Shown here piece after piece: positions 1-10,871 of a stretch of 64,000 bases of DNA. Positions within the stretch are counted from its first letter, which is position 1. Every line of letters starts with the position of its first letter. A program made the translations under genes and the position numbers. The notes beneath the pieces were generated by a model, which worked only from the letters and a program-made list of their open reading frames with translations, did not search any database and was not told the DNA's origin. Source of the stretch: Chlorocebus sabaeus (taxonomy: Eukaryota > Chordata > Mammalia > Primates > Cercopithecidae); NCBI RefSeq assembly GCF_047675955.1, contig NC_132926.1:17051826-17115825 (forward strand). Reading direction: 5' to 3'.

Positions 1-1585
1 CTATTTCTAGGTGATTCCTATTTGCCTTTTAAATTATTTCACTAACTTTATCCTTGAGTGTTTCATTTTAATTTTGACTCAGTATATTTTCTATGATTAA
101 ATGGAAATGTACATAACATCAGGTATAGGTATTCTGGGTGATATCCACAAATAGGTCTTAGAAATTTATGTTTATCCTGCCAGTAGGTTCATACCTAATT
201 CTGGGTAATTTCTTTTCAATCGGTTCTCAGGTTTTCACTCGCTTTTATAGTTATCTTATTTTTAGAGAGTTTATTCTATTTGATAATATCCAGCTATTTA
301 GTCATAACACTGATATATTTAGCTTCAAGTATTCAAACACTTTAAAGTGTTTGATTTATCATAAGTATTATATTATAAGCTTAAAGTGTTTGATTTATTA
401 TAAGTATTTGTGGAAAAAGCACCTCCAATTTACAGATCTTGTACTTGGTTAGCTCAAAACAGCATTTGTAGTAAGTATCAAAGTGGTTTTATTTATTGTA
501 TAATATAAAATAAATTTAATTTTAATAATTAAAAAGTAGATCTCTACATATGGCATTAAGTGAGACTTTTTAAAAGAAAAATAACATGATCATATTGTAT
601 TCCAAGAGATAATATTCATAGATAATTGTCATGCAATCATCTATGTCTTTAGATATTTTGCAAATATCAACTGTTATTTCTAATTATTAAAAACATGAAG
701 TTGTACATCAAGAGATTAGGTCTATGAAATTACAATTACTTAGGAAAATCAGAGTTAAAAACAACTTCTGCTAAGTCTTGATTTTAAATTCTTATTTAAT
801 AGAAAGTGAAATAACCAACAAATGGCTTTACATATTTTATAGGTAAATAAGATTAAATTACTAAGTAATTTTTAAATTATATTTTCATTCCATTATCCCA
901 ATTCATCCAAAATAGTCTCTTGAGTCCCTTACTTCAGAGAAAGAGATTACTGAAGTGATTTTCCAGAAGAATCCATGAAGACAGTATTTTAGCCCAAACT
1001 ATCAAGAAAATTAAGGACTTTGCATGTGCTTACTGAATGAATTACTTTCAAGCTTTGTTCTTAACAAAATACCATAAAATACTAGTCATTTCACCTCCGA
1101 TAATGCTACTGTAATGTTAAGAAGTCATTACGTGCAGTTTAGTCACTCAATAGATAACTATAGAATAAATGCATGTGTATATAATAGCAATAGTTATGTT
1201 TTTGTTTTACTTACTTTCTTATTGTTGCTGTTGTGCTTATTTTAGTGGAAGGTACTGTGCCAAGTAGAATAGTTCCACATGAGGGCAAATCAAAGTAAGT
1301 TTACTTCCCTTCCATCAGCATTATTGAATGCCAACATTTCCTGCTTGTAGCAAAAGGCAGTGTCTTGAATTATCTGCTTCCGAGTGCCTATCTAAAACTT
1401 TCTAGAAGTTTTAAAGGTACAGGTTAGCTGTCAAATTTCATTGTGCGTAATTTTAACTTGGATCTTGTAAAAATTTGAATTCCACACTGGAGAGGCTAAT
1501 TCCATAGGATGAAGTCTATAAGGACTTAGAATTTGCATTTTAAAAAAGTAACCCACCTAATATTTTAGCTAGCCATTCTTAGGTC
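1..1585. other. AT-rich intergenic DNA, no gene seen
   Basis: No recognisable gene, exon or young repeat. The only local structure is a short direct duplication near 342-408, listed separately. Open frames here are short and AT-driven. Confidence 0.6.
342..408. repeat. Direct repeat, 28 bp twice, period 39
   Basis: Two copies of a 28-bp block starting TTAAAGTGTTTGATTTAT lie at about 342-369 and 381-408 with one visible mismatch (C/T) and a 12-bp spacer. This looks like a local tandem duplication of about 39 bp. Confidence 0.7.
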
Positions 1586-1688
1586 TATTATATAATAAAA
1601 TATAATAAAACATGAAATGTTTATTATATAATAATATATAATAAAACATGTTATGTTTATTATATAATAATACATAATAAAACATGTT
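1586..1688. repeat. AT-rich minisatellite, 36-bp unit x about 2.9
   Basis: Three consecutive units start TATTATATAATAA and contain ATAATAAAACATG: 1586-1621 (36 bp), 1622-1657 (36 bp) and 1658-1688 (31 bp, shortened at its end). Units differ by only a few substitutions. Confidence 0.85.
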
Positions 1689-1856
1689 TATTAAATAAAA
1701 GTTTTTAAGGCAATACTTGTTTTTCACTCTAAATATATAACAAACTTTAGGCAATAGCTGTTTTGCTTTCTACCTCCATATCCTGCTCTTAAACATTTTA
1801 TTGAATTACATTTAATGTTAAGCACCTAGCTTTAATTAGGGATATAAGAATTGGCT

Positions 1857-2530
1857 ACAGCAGTTTCTCCTTATTTGCAGGAGATACATTTCAAGACCTA
1901 CAGTGGATGGGTCAGGCGCGGTGGGTCACGCCTGTAATCCCAGCACTTTGGGAGGCTGCGGCGGGTGGATCACGAGGTCAGGAGATGCAGACCATCCTGG
2001 GTAACATGGTGAAACCCCGTCTTTACTAAAAATACAAAAAAAAATTAGTCAGGCATAGTGGTGGGCGCCTGTGGTCCCAGTTACTTGGGAGGCTGAGGCA
2101 GGAGAATGGTGTGAACCCGGGAGGCAGAGCTTGCAGTGAGCTGAGATCATGCCACTGCAGTCCAGCCTGGGTGACAGAGTGAGACTCGGTCTCAAAAAAT
2201 ACAAAAAACAGACAAACAAAGAAAACAAAAATACGTACAGTGGATGGCTGAAATTGCAGATAATACCAAACCCTACATATACTGTGTTTTTTCCTATACA
2301 TAAATATCTGTGATAAAATTTAATTTATAATTTAGGCACAGTAAGAGTTACCAACATTAACATAATTAGGTAGAACAACTATAACAATATACTGTAATAA
2401 AAGTTATGTGAATGTGGTCTTTCTCTCAAAATAATCTTATTTTATGTAACATTTTTGGACTGCAGTTGACTGCAGGTACCTGAAACCATGGAAAGCAAAA
2501 CCATGGATAATGGTGGGTGGGGGGGGTACT
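1857..2530. mobile_element. Tigger-like DNA transposon remnant, split by an Alu
   Basis: The sequence flanking the Alu at 1911-2235 is one old DNA-transposon copy. It shares GGCACAGT.AGAG and a CAATATACTGTAATAAAAGT block with the element at 47341-47990, so the two are copies of one family. The termini are roughly inverted repeats (a TACCTG/CCATGG-rich right end against the left end), with TA at the flanks. This fits a pogo/Tigger-type non-autonomous element; the subfamily is not assigned. Confidence 0.6.
1911..2235 (+). mobile_element. AluY-like SINE, full length
   Basis: A full dimeric Alu starts GTCAGGCGCGGTGGGTCACG, with central A-rich linker and A-rich tail. The AluY-type GTGAACCCGGGAGGC and GAGCTTGCAGTGAGC blocks are visible. 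A perfect 12-bp target duplication, TACAGTGGATGG, flanks it at 1899-1910 and 2236-2247. Confidence 0.95.
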
Positions 2531-3012
2531 ACTTCATAAACTATTATAATATTCTTTAAATCAAACATTGATATCATAAAATATGTTTTATTGAAAATGT
2601 ATGAATGTATTTTAAAATACTGTTTGAAGTCCAAAAGAAAATTGAATGTTCAGGTATAATAAATATAATAGTTATCATTAGTGTATTTCTTCTTACTGTT
2701 TATCATGGTAATTAGTTTTCTTTCTCTTGCCATAACAGATGCATATCAAAATCACTAGCAAAGTAGTTTCAAAATCCACAGGACTATCTATTTTTGTAGA
2801 ATGAAATCTTATTGGAACTATCATCTGGTATTAGTTTTGGAAGTATTTTTCAGATTTATACCTCTTGGTCCCTCAACTAAATTAAAAACCACAGCAATAG
2901 ACAGTGAGAAGAGGTCATCTCCATGATGTAAATTAATATAATAAAATTATTACCCCGCTCTCAACTAGCTCCTACAACCAGATCTGCATGCATTTATAAT
3001 CACGCTAATACC
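2531..3012. other. Intergenic DNA, nothing recognised
   Basis: AT-rich sequence with no supported gene or repeat family. Confidence 0.5.
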
Positions 3013-3020
3013 AGAAATGC

Positions 3021-3163
3021 CTGTAGTCCCAGCTACTCGGGAGGCTGAGGCAGGAGAATGGCGTGAACCCGGGAGGCGGAGCTTGCAGTGAGCTGAGATC
3101 CGGCCACTGCACTCCAGCCTGGGCGACAGAGCGAAACTCCGCCTCAAAAAAAAAAAAAAAAAA
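3021..3163 (+). mobile_element. 5'-truncated young AluY (monkey-type)
   Basis: Right-monomer Alu sequence starts CTGTAGTCCCAGCTACTCGG and ends in a pure A tail. It is flanked by an 8-bp target duplication AGAAATGC (3013-3020 and 3164-3171), so it is a genuine truncated insertion and not a broken older Alu. It carries GAGATCCGGCCACTGCAC where the common human AluY has a different CG-containing variant. I associate this form with Old World monkey AluY subfamilies. Confidence 0.9.
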
Positions 3164-3171
3164 AGAAATGC

Positions 3172-4800
3172 AAATTCTCCAATAGCACTATTGAGTAATG
3201 TTTCTAACTGAGGATTTCATGAAGTCACGAGTGGAGGAGAGAATTATGCCTAACAGAGCAAAATTTCTTCATTTTAATTGTTTTCTTTCTTAAAATGTCT
3301 CTATCTCTCTCACAATCATGTTCTCTCTCTTGTTCTCTCTTTCCTTTTCTCTTATTGAAATCCCTCTTTATTCTAAGGCACACAATCCCCCAACTCACAA
3401 TTTGACATATCATTCTGATGTATAGTAAATGAATTCTCAGACTGACATCCCATCCACTCCCATTTCACAAGAACAAAAGCTCCTCTTCTTCAGATCTACC
3501 CTCTTCTTTACAGGTAAAGAATAAATTCATTTTTCTTTCCTGTCAGTAAAATGGAGTCAACTAAAACATATGCCTGACTTGAATATAGTGTATAGTCTAT
3601 TATGTTAGTATATTTAAAGTTACACGGTATCAAAATAAGAAAGTTGTTTAAAAAAGATCAGAAAATTGGGGCATCAGAAAGAACAAATTTCCCATAGATT
3701 ACCAAGAACACTTGAATCTGTAGGGGTAAAAATAATAAGTATGGTATTGTCTTACCTTTGCTAGGTGGGGAGAGGAGGAGAAAGGGGAACCTGCTGTTTT
3801 GGTCAGACCTCAATCTTAAACATCACTATCAAGTTGACTGACACACTAAAATGGATCTGTACCTGTTGAACTGGTAAATATTCATGATAAGATTTAAACA
3901 TATTTTAGAAAAAAGCAAATGTTATGATCACTTTGGAATTTTCACCAAAAACAAACAGTCCTCCAAAAAAACAAAACTAACTTTGCTTAATCCTGAGTAG
4001 AGTATTTGCTGGAAACCTCCATATCTAAACTGCCATGTTTTTGTGTAGACAGTCATGTCACACTGAAATGTCTTGCGTTTTTCAGCCTTCCTTTCTTTGA
4101 ACTTTGGTTAGTACAAGTACTTTAAAATGCTAAATACTTTCTAAATACCTAAATTCTTAGGATGATGGGAATGCCTTAGTTCAATACGTCTTTTTTTCTC
4201 TAAATAAATGAAGTAGAAACTTTCCTAATATGATGACACGTAAGTTGAACAAATCCAAAAAATGTAAATTATATATTATTTCAAAAAAAAGATTTTTCAT
4301 AAATACATGTAGCTGAAGCAACCAAGCACTAGGCATAGGCTTCCTATATTTAGGCATAAGCACTGATTTTTCTATGGAAGGTCATGTTTTTTGAAGTGGC
4401 AATTCAAGTGGGAGTATTTTGCCCCTAAAGTCTTCATTCAAACTATTTTCCAGTAGTGTCACAAACAGATAAATGCACCTAATTACTAGATTGCACATCC
4501 TGATGTATGTTTATTTGACTATGCAAACAACCCACCAAATGTACAATTTTCTCTTCTTAAAAAACGTAGTAATTTAAATGCAAAAGATATGTTAATCAGC
4601 ATTATCATTAAGATTTTTCGTATGTCAAGTTAGGATGCTTGGAATTATCATTTTGCTGTCAGCAATAAAGCAGCTTACGCTGGAAATCTATTATGGAAAT
4701 ATTTCAACAAACTCAATAAAATGGATCTCAGAGTTCTCCTGACAGAATAAAGCAAGCATGGTGGCAAAAGACAAAATTATAACAAATTTACTTTTAAAGA
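3172..4800. other. Intergenic DNA, no gene seen
   Basis: Apart from a CT-rich tract at about 3293-3365, this stretch shows no gene or assigned repeat. Confidence 0.5.
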
Positions 4801-4802
4801 TC

Positions 4803-5180
4803 TTAATTGGCTTTAATTTGCCACTCTAGAATCTAGCAACACCTCATCCTACAAAACAGAGTTTTCCAATGAGCTGAAGAGGTTGGCTTTAGAGAGAGAA
4901 AAGGACTGGGAAAAGCAGAAACAGAGGAACCATAAATTTTTTGGGTTTTCAAAGTTATTTCCCTTGTAAAGGTTAAAGCAGAGGGGACTTAACATGCCAG
5001 CTAAAACTGGCCTGCTGGGGAATTTGGCTATTATTTCTCTTCTGATTTCTGGGAAGGTTAGATAAGCCATTTAGTTTTGGCTTGGTTACATGGAAGTTTA
5101 GTCTGAGTGACTCTGTTTTGGTTTGGTCTGTTGGACCTAGTGCAGGAGTTCAGCTCAAAACGGTGGTCTCTACTACATTT
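4803..5180 (-). mobile_element. Probable old retroviral LTR fragment (unassigned)
   Basis: Read on the minus strand, the segment starts TGTAGTAGAGACC, is C- and A-rich in the middle and ends near a GGCAAATTAAAGCC stretch resembling a degraded poly(A) signal region. The texture is that of an ERV LTR, but the family was not recognised and the ends are approximate. Confidence 0.4.
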
Positions 5181-5940
5181 TATTTTCTTTTACTTTTTTG
5201 GTTACTGACTTTAGCTCATTATAAATTATATTTAACAATGGTGCTGGCTTTTATATAATAATTTAGTAGGTACAAACTATTTCCAAGAAGAGTAAGAAGA
5301 GGTGAAGCCCAGGATATAATACTGTAGAAAAGAGTCTGTAAAACATTAAGAACAAAATTTGAAAATGAAGGGAATAAATAGAATGGGCTCTTCCAAATTA
5401 CTGTACAAGTATTTTTTTGAAGTAGAAGTAGTCATTGCAATATGAAAACCTGAAGTTGAGGCGTTTTAATCATACCAGGAGTGGTGGGGACTCAACCAGA
5501 AGAACGTACTCCCATAAGCACCTCCTGTGGTAATTGTTATTTTAATTGGCTGAAATAAACTAAAATGCCCTCAGGCCAGCGATGAAGCTGTGTAAGTAGG
5601 CAGCTTTATTCCCTTTAGGAAAGAGACCCACTAAGAAAGTTTATACTTTGAATTAAAAAGAGAAAATGGTATTGTTACTCATTTTATCAACGTTAAATTA
5701 CCTGAAACCTGTTCTCCCATGTCCCCTCCATCACACTTCCACTTGTCACAGAAAAGCTGTATTTTGTGTGGGAAGGAGCTGCTTTTAAACTACTAATTTA
5801 CCCTCTATTGCTTCCAAACTTCCACCTCTGTTTCCCCACGTCCAAAGCCTTAAAACTGAAAGGTCTTATTACTAGGTTACAAATTCCAATTAATAAATAC
5901 AATGGGCAGTTACAAATTTGTGGGAACATAGATCCTTTAA
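5181..5940. other. Intergenic DNA, nothing recognised
   Basis: No supported gene or repeat. A short plus-strand open frame at 5766-5987 runs into the Alu at 5951 and has no coding character. Confidence 0.5.
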
Positions 5941-5950
5941 AAACTGCAAT

Positions 5951-6277
5951 CATGGCCATGGCCAGACATGGTGGCTCACACCTGTAATCCCATCACTTTG
6001 GAAGGCTGAGGCGGGAGGATCACTTGAGGCCAGGAGTTCAAAACCAGGTTGGCCAACATGGTGAAACCCTGTCTCTACTAATAATAAAAAATTAGCCGGG
6101 GGTGGCAGTGCGTGCCTATAATCCCAGCTACTTGGGAGGCCGAGGCAGGAGAATCATTGGAACCTGGAAGGTGGAGATTGCAGTAAGCTGAGACTGTGCC
6201 ACTGCACTCCAGCGTGGGTGACAGAGCGAGACTCCATCTATAAAAAACAAAAACAAACAAAAAACCAAAAAAACAAG
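5951..6277 (+). mobile_element. AluS-like SINE, full length
   Basis: A dimeric Alu starts near 5960 (GGCCAGACATGGTGGCTCAC), with a short extra segment before it and an A/C-rich tail. A 10-bp target duplication AAACTGCAAT is seen at 5941-5950 and 6278-6287. Confidence 0.93.
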
Positions 6278-6287
6278 AAACTGCAAT

Positions 6288-7079
6288 TATTTCATTCCTG
6301 ATACATTCAACTGCATGCTTTCAAAGTACAAAGCCATGCATTGACTGATGGTATGGGATTTCAGAGATGAAAATTCCATTCAGTTCAAGATTAAAAATAA
6401 GGCAATGAGATGCATGTAAAATGTTATGAACTGGTGGAAACAATAGAAGTAGCTATTTAAGAAATCCAATTATTTTACTTGAGTACAGGTTGAGTTTCAG
6501 TTTGAGGGTGCAGAGAAAGAGACCTGTTAGGAATAAAATGTGTTAGCTCGGAAAAGAGAGCATGAAAGCCTGAAGAAGGTTAAGTTGCACTGGGACTCTG
6601 CCAAGAGTGAGTAAAAGATTTATCTGAAAGTAAAAACATTTAGCATAAATGACTAACTATATAATCAGGATTTTTAAAAAAGATGAGAGATCAAAAACAT
6701 AACAGTGGCATAAATCCTGGAAAACTGAGAGAATAGCAAAATTGCTAAATAAAACAAATGAAGTGAAAGATAATTAGCTTACATTGAGGTATGTTGAATC
6801 AATGACACATTTATAGTTGTTTAATATTTAGAAATCTACATTGTAGACATTTATGTGTGAGTATGAGTGAAAGTGGTGGGAGTGAAATACAGTTATAGAT
6901 TTATTTCTCAGTATTCCAGGAGCTAAAGACAGCGCTCTTCTGCCCTCTCAAAGGATATGATGCAAACATTACAGTGAAAACATAGTGTACCTCTATCATT
7001 TCAGAAAATTATCTATTGTAAAACCTTATAAATTATGCCAATGGATTAAATATTCAAGTAATATGATAATACTGATAAT
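6288..7079. other. Intergenic DNA, nothing recognised
   Basis: AT-rich sequence without a supported gene or repeat family. Confidence 0.5.
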
Positions 7080-7330
7080 ACTTCTGTAACCTGAAGGACC
7101 ACGGCTTGATACTGTGAGAGACACTATGATTAACACAACCAAAGTTTCCCCATAGCTTCCAAGAAATCAAACAGTGAACTATTCTTGGAACAAAAGTGAA
7201 CTTTGAATGCCCTTCCTTAATTTATCCTGTACAATCTTCAAGCCGCCTCCCATGTTGCAACTTTTTAATAAAGGCTTGAACTATTGACTTTGGTTGATGT
7301 TTCTCCTTCTACAATCCTTGTAGATGGTTA
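7080..7330 (+). mobile_element. Possible LTR fragment (unassigned)
   Basis: C-rich stretches are followed by TTTTTAATAAAGGCTTGAAC (an AATAAA signal) and a short downstream tail, as in the R/U5 end of an ERV LTR. The family is not identified and the boundaries are approximate. Confidence 0.35.
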
Positions 7331-8689
7331 TTCATCCTAAAGATTCAGTGCCATCTTCAAGTGAATCCAAGTCTCACTTCTTTTCGGGTAGAACATATCT
7401 ATAACCCCTTCTGGAGATTGACAAATTTACCAAGAATCATTCCAGAAGAGAAAAGAAGTCAAAAACGAACAAAAAATCCAACCAAATTTTATATAGGGAA
7501 TGTAAGAAACAGATCCTTAGAAAAAGTGCTGCTAACCTGGTGTGGCTTTCCTGAAAGTCTGCAAATCACAAAGAAACAAAAAGCCTAACCTTCTGTCATA
7601 GCGAGTTTATCTCCCTTGTGGAGATGATGGAACAAGAGTAACAGAAAATTGTTTACTCAGACCATTTCACTCAGACCTAAACTGCTTCTGTTTTTTGCAT
7701 TCATAAACAGAATAACCTGTCTTTCCAAAAAAAAAAAAAAACAACAAAAAAAAAACAAAAACAGAATTTTTGTGTCCACAGATATTCAGTGGCTAGAGGC
7801 ATAGAGGCATGCAGATTTATCAAAATGGCTGTCAGCAGACTACACAGTTTAAAGCAGCCTTCTTTAGAGTAAACCATAAGTCACCTGTGGAATTCCAAAA
7901 GAGGAGGCAATATAGAAATGAGTACATTTTCTACTGAATAAAATCAGTCCAACTTAGAAAGGCTTTAGTGAGATCTTTCCCATATTGAAAGTTAATTTTA
8001 TTTTTACATTTTAGAAATAAGGGAAAAATAAAACTCTTTTTCCTATGAAAGGAATTTGTTTAAAAAAAATCTTAAAGAAATGCAGGTTGATGAACATACC
8101 TCTGATAAAGATCAAGTTTTCTGACGACTGGAGCCAAGACGAGGATTTCCTGCAGACCAAGCTTTCTTAAAGTGCTTCAGAGTTCCTGTCTGCTATATTT
8201 TTAATCTAATGTATCTTCACCTCGAAGCCCTTAATGGTAGTGTTCTGAGGACCTATAAAGGGGGGAAAATAACATTTTAAAAAGACTGCTGAGTTACAGC
8301 AAAGTCACCTTGCCTTTGCTTCAGTTGTTGTGCATTCCGGAATATAAAACAGAAACATCTTGTTTATAGCAGTCAACTTGTTCAACGCGGGGAAAGGGTG
8401 GAGAGGCTAAGACACATCCAGGTAGTATAAAAAGGAAAAAAATAAATAACAGAGGACTCTTACTGTATACAAGGCCAGTTTGGTTTTGAGAATTGCTTTT
8501 ACAAAGGATGTTGCTGCATTTTGTTTGAGAATAGGGCTGGCAAGAGTGAGAGGAGTTGGAGGGAGAATGCTGAGCAATGTTATTATTCAATACTTATATA
8601 AGGAGTGGCTTCTACATGCAGTTTCAATGATGAACAACAGTAGTTACAGATTATGCCTTTCCAGAGTTTACACTACAACTGGATAAAAA
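7331..8689. other. Intergenic DNA, no gene seen
   Basis: Contains an A-rich run at about 7727-7762. Open frames at 8321-8590 (minus) and 8480-8686 (plus) overlap on opposite strands and have no recognisable domain. Confidence 0.5.
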
Positions 8690-9060
8690 TAAGCAAACAT
8701 GCAATTATAGTGCAATGAGATAAATGTGATGGTAGGTGATGTGCATGATTATGTGGGAGGTTACAAATTCCCTAAACTTGGGAGGCAAGAAGGGTCAGGG
8801 AAGCCTTCCCAGTAGAAAAGTCACCCAACCAGGGAGCTGAGGGAAGTGCAGTATTTAAACAAGTTAGAACCTCAGAGCTGCAGGTCCAGAGAGGCATGGA
8901 CAAGAAAGAGGAAAGTGAAGAGCATGAAGTCTTAAGAAAGACTGGAAAAGTGAGGAGACAAATCTCACCTTGACTTCTATGCCTTGTTTAAGAGGAGCGA
9001 CTTGAACTTGCAAATTACAACCAGATTTTGAGCAAGAAGAGCAACGCCTAGCAGGCTGTC
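8690..9060 (-). mobile_element. L2 LINE fragment
   Basis: The segment contains GGGTCAGGGAAGCCTTCCCA, the antisense form of the well-known L2 3'-region motif, followed by diverged L2-like text. Strongly degraded, so the ends are approximate. Confidence 0.6.
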
Positions 9061-10080
9061 AGGCTCACAAGAGGCCTTAAGAAAGTCTTACTGATTTATG
9101 TTAACCAACTTACTTTTAACTCATTAATAAAAGTTTTTCTAAAGCTAATTTTAAAGAGTTTCCATTTAATGTCTTTGGGGACCTAAATCAAATGAATATA
9201 TGTAACATATGTAATTTTTTTTTTTTAAAAAGAAACCAGCTTTTATTTTTTAAAGACCGAACAAAGAAACACGTTTTTCTTTGGATTTGGCTAAGCTGGG
9301 ATGCTGATAAGATGGCTGTTTGCAAATGGACCAGTTTGTGTCCACAGAATGATATATATAGACTCTCATATAAATATGCATACACATATGTATTCACATG
9401 TATTATTTTCTCCCTCTTTCTTTTTCTCCTCTCTTTCATTTGTTCTTTCTTTCTTTTTTTAAACTCTTCTATCTTTTGGAACTATGAGGGCAAACCTAAA
9501 TACGTGGTGAGGTAACTAATTTTTATCTAATGAACATATGCAACAGCCCATTGAACAAAATAATAAATAGAATATTTTAAGTATTAAAGTTTATTTGATA
9601 TAAAGTGTGGAAACAAAGTCATTTGAGCTACTTATTGGACTGAAACGTGGATTTGCATGATTCTCTATGTAAAGTGAGTTTTTAAACTAAATTTCTTGAC
9701 AAAGAGGGAAGAGAAGCCCATGTTTGGAATGCATAAGCACGGTGATAACTCTTTGGAGTTTTGTCCTTTCACACAGGAGAACACTAGTCACCACGTGTGC
9801 CTGCTTCTCTTTTTGATAGTTTCAGAGCCCCCATCCAATTATCTTTTGCCTTAAACTCCAGACAAAAAAAGAACTGTAAATGATTAGATACTGCAGGTGG
9901 TGGGTACAAATGCATAATGTGTTTTACTAACTGTAAGTAGAATTGTTGAACCTATAATGTTTGATCTCATAAATGAACTTTGTGCACTAGATTTAAACTA
10001 CTATTACATCAACTTGGATACACTGAGTTGTATGCATTTCAATACCTACTTGGTGATCTAAAAATATAATTATTATTACT
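9061..10080. other. Intergenic DNA, no gene seen
   Basis: Includes a pyrimidine-rich tract (about 9405-9470). No gene or repeat family recognised. Confidence 0.5.
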
Positions 10081-10325
10081 ATTTGTTTTAGAGACGGGGT
10101 CTTATTCTGTCATCCATGTTGGAGTGCAATGGCGAGAAAATGGCTCACTGTAGCCTCCAGCTCCTGGGCTCAAGTGATCCTCCTGCCTCACCCTCCTGAG
10201 TAGCAGGGACTATAGGTATGTGTCACCATGTCAGCCTATTTTTTTCATATTTTGTAGAGATAAGGTCTCACTATGTTGCCATGCTTGTCTCAAACTCCTC
10301 AAGTGATCCTCCCACCTTGGACCCC
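10081..10325 (-). mobile_element. Old Alu (AluJ-like), 3' part, interrupted by provirus
   Basis: Antisense Alu text runs from GTTTTAGAGACGGGGTCTTA through CTCAAGTGATCCTCCCACC and stops at the provirus. The rest of the same Alu resumes at 18774. With one copy of the 4-bp duplication removed, the joined host sequence has exactly the length of the Alu consensus at this point, so the provirus is a clean insertion into a pre-existing Alu. The divergence and the GATCCTCCTGCCTCA and AGACGGGGTC forms suggest the oldest (J) Alus. Confidence 0.9.
10322..10325. repeat. Provirus target-site duplication, left copy (CCCC)
   Basis: CCCC directly precedes the 5' LTR and recurs at 18770-18773 after the 3' LTR. 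Gammaretroviral integrases make 4-bp duplications. Because the site is a C run in an Alu, the match is less informative than a mixed sequence would be. Confidence 0.75.
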
Positions 10326-10450
10326 AGAAACTTAGAAACCTTTAGACTTTTAGACTTAGAAGCTTAGAAACTTATAGACTTAGAAGCTTAGAAACTTATA
10401 GACTTAGAAGCTCAGAGAATTAGAGACTTAGAAACTTAGAAGCTTAGAAA
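10326..10450 (+). repeat. U3 ACTTAGAA-type short tandem repeats
   Basis: The start of U3 is built almost wholly from degenerate ACTTAGAA / GCTTAGAA / ACTTATAG blocks of 8-12 bp. Within this a 24-bp unit (starting GACTTAGAAGCTTAG) occurs twice in tandem at 10353-10400 but only once in the 3' LTR (18277-18300). Confidence 0.9.
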
Positions 10451-10461
10451 AGCCACACCAG

Positions 10462-10549
10462 GTGGCTATCTAAAAGCACCCACCCAACGACCAAGTGGCC
10501 ATCTAAAGCACCCGCCTGATGTCCGTGTGGCTATCTAAAACACCCACCC
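10462..10549 (+). promoter_or_regulatory. U3 triplicated motif, candidate enhancer repeat
   Basis: Three copies of GTGGC(T/C)ATCTAAA followed by an (A/G)CACCC(A/G)CC block start at 10462, 10495 and 10527, spaced 33 and 32 bp. The same three copies occur in the 3' LTR (from 18362). Duplicated U3 blocks in gammaretroviruses often act as enhancers; no specific factor is inferred. Confidence 0.6.
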
Positions 10550-10622
10550 ATATTCCTGGAACTCAAACAGAAGAACAAGTCTGGGAAATACCCCGTGCGG
10601 GTTCAAACCAGGTTCAAACCAA

Positions 10623-10717
10623 CCAATTAGAGTAAGACATCTTGCTCTGGCCATAACCTGCTCCAATCATCTTGCGCCTCAAGCTTTGTGAATTTTTGTA
10701 GTTTTTGCCTTTATAAA
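10623..10717 (+). promoter_or_regulatory. 5' LTR core promoter (CCAAT and TATA)
   Basis: CCAAT lies at 10623-10627, with a second CCAAT near 10662. TTATAAA lies at 10711-10717, which would place transcription start roughly 25-30 bp downstream, near 10740. A GGTTCAAACC direct repeat sits just upstream of the first CCAAT. These elements are identical in the 3' LTR. Confidence 0.75.
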
Positions 10718-10781
10718 CTGTCTGTAACAAGCATTCGGGGTCCTGTGGCCAACTTGGGACATAGGACCCTAGCGCGCTAGC

Positions 10782-10787
10782 AATAAA
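10782..10787 (+). terminator. Poly(A) signal AATAAA of the 5' LTR
   Basis: AATAAA lies about 70 bp downstream of the TATA box, in the expected R-region position. The working copy for the viral transcript would be the one in the 3' LTR at 18682-18687. Confidence 0.8.
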
Positions 10788-10871
10788 TCTCTCCGCTGTG
10801 ACTTCCGTGTCGAGTGGTCTCTCGCGGTGACCCCAGCCCAGGAAGGAATCTAAAAACTAGGTTCCTACATT

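Larger units (their letters stand above)
10326..10869 (+). repeat. 5' LTR (544 bp), lacking the first 13 bp
   Basis: Aligned to the 3' LTR it ends identically (GGTTCCTACA) but begins at AGAAACTTAG. The 3' LTR has an extra TGAAAATAGAATT before that point, so the canonical TG start is missing here. It also carries one more 24-bp repeat unit (10353-10376 and 10377-10400) than the 3' LTR. Nine substitutions separate the two. U3 holds an ACTTAGAA-type satellite, a triplicated 33-bp motif, CCAAT and TATA. R/U5 holds AATAAA and a GTCGAGTGGTCTCTCG stretch. This LTR would drive the proviral transcript. Confidence 0.96.

Noticed and set aside
8321..8686. Overlapping open frames on both strands
   Set aside because: Neither shows domain features or codon bias, and both are short.
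10326..10450. U3 short repeats as a CRISPR-like array
   Set aside because: The units are degenerate 8-24 bp, with no spacers of constant length, and lie inside a retroviral LTR in a primate genome.
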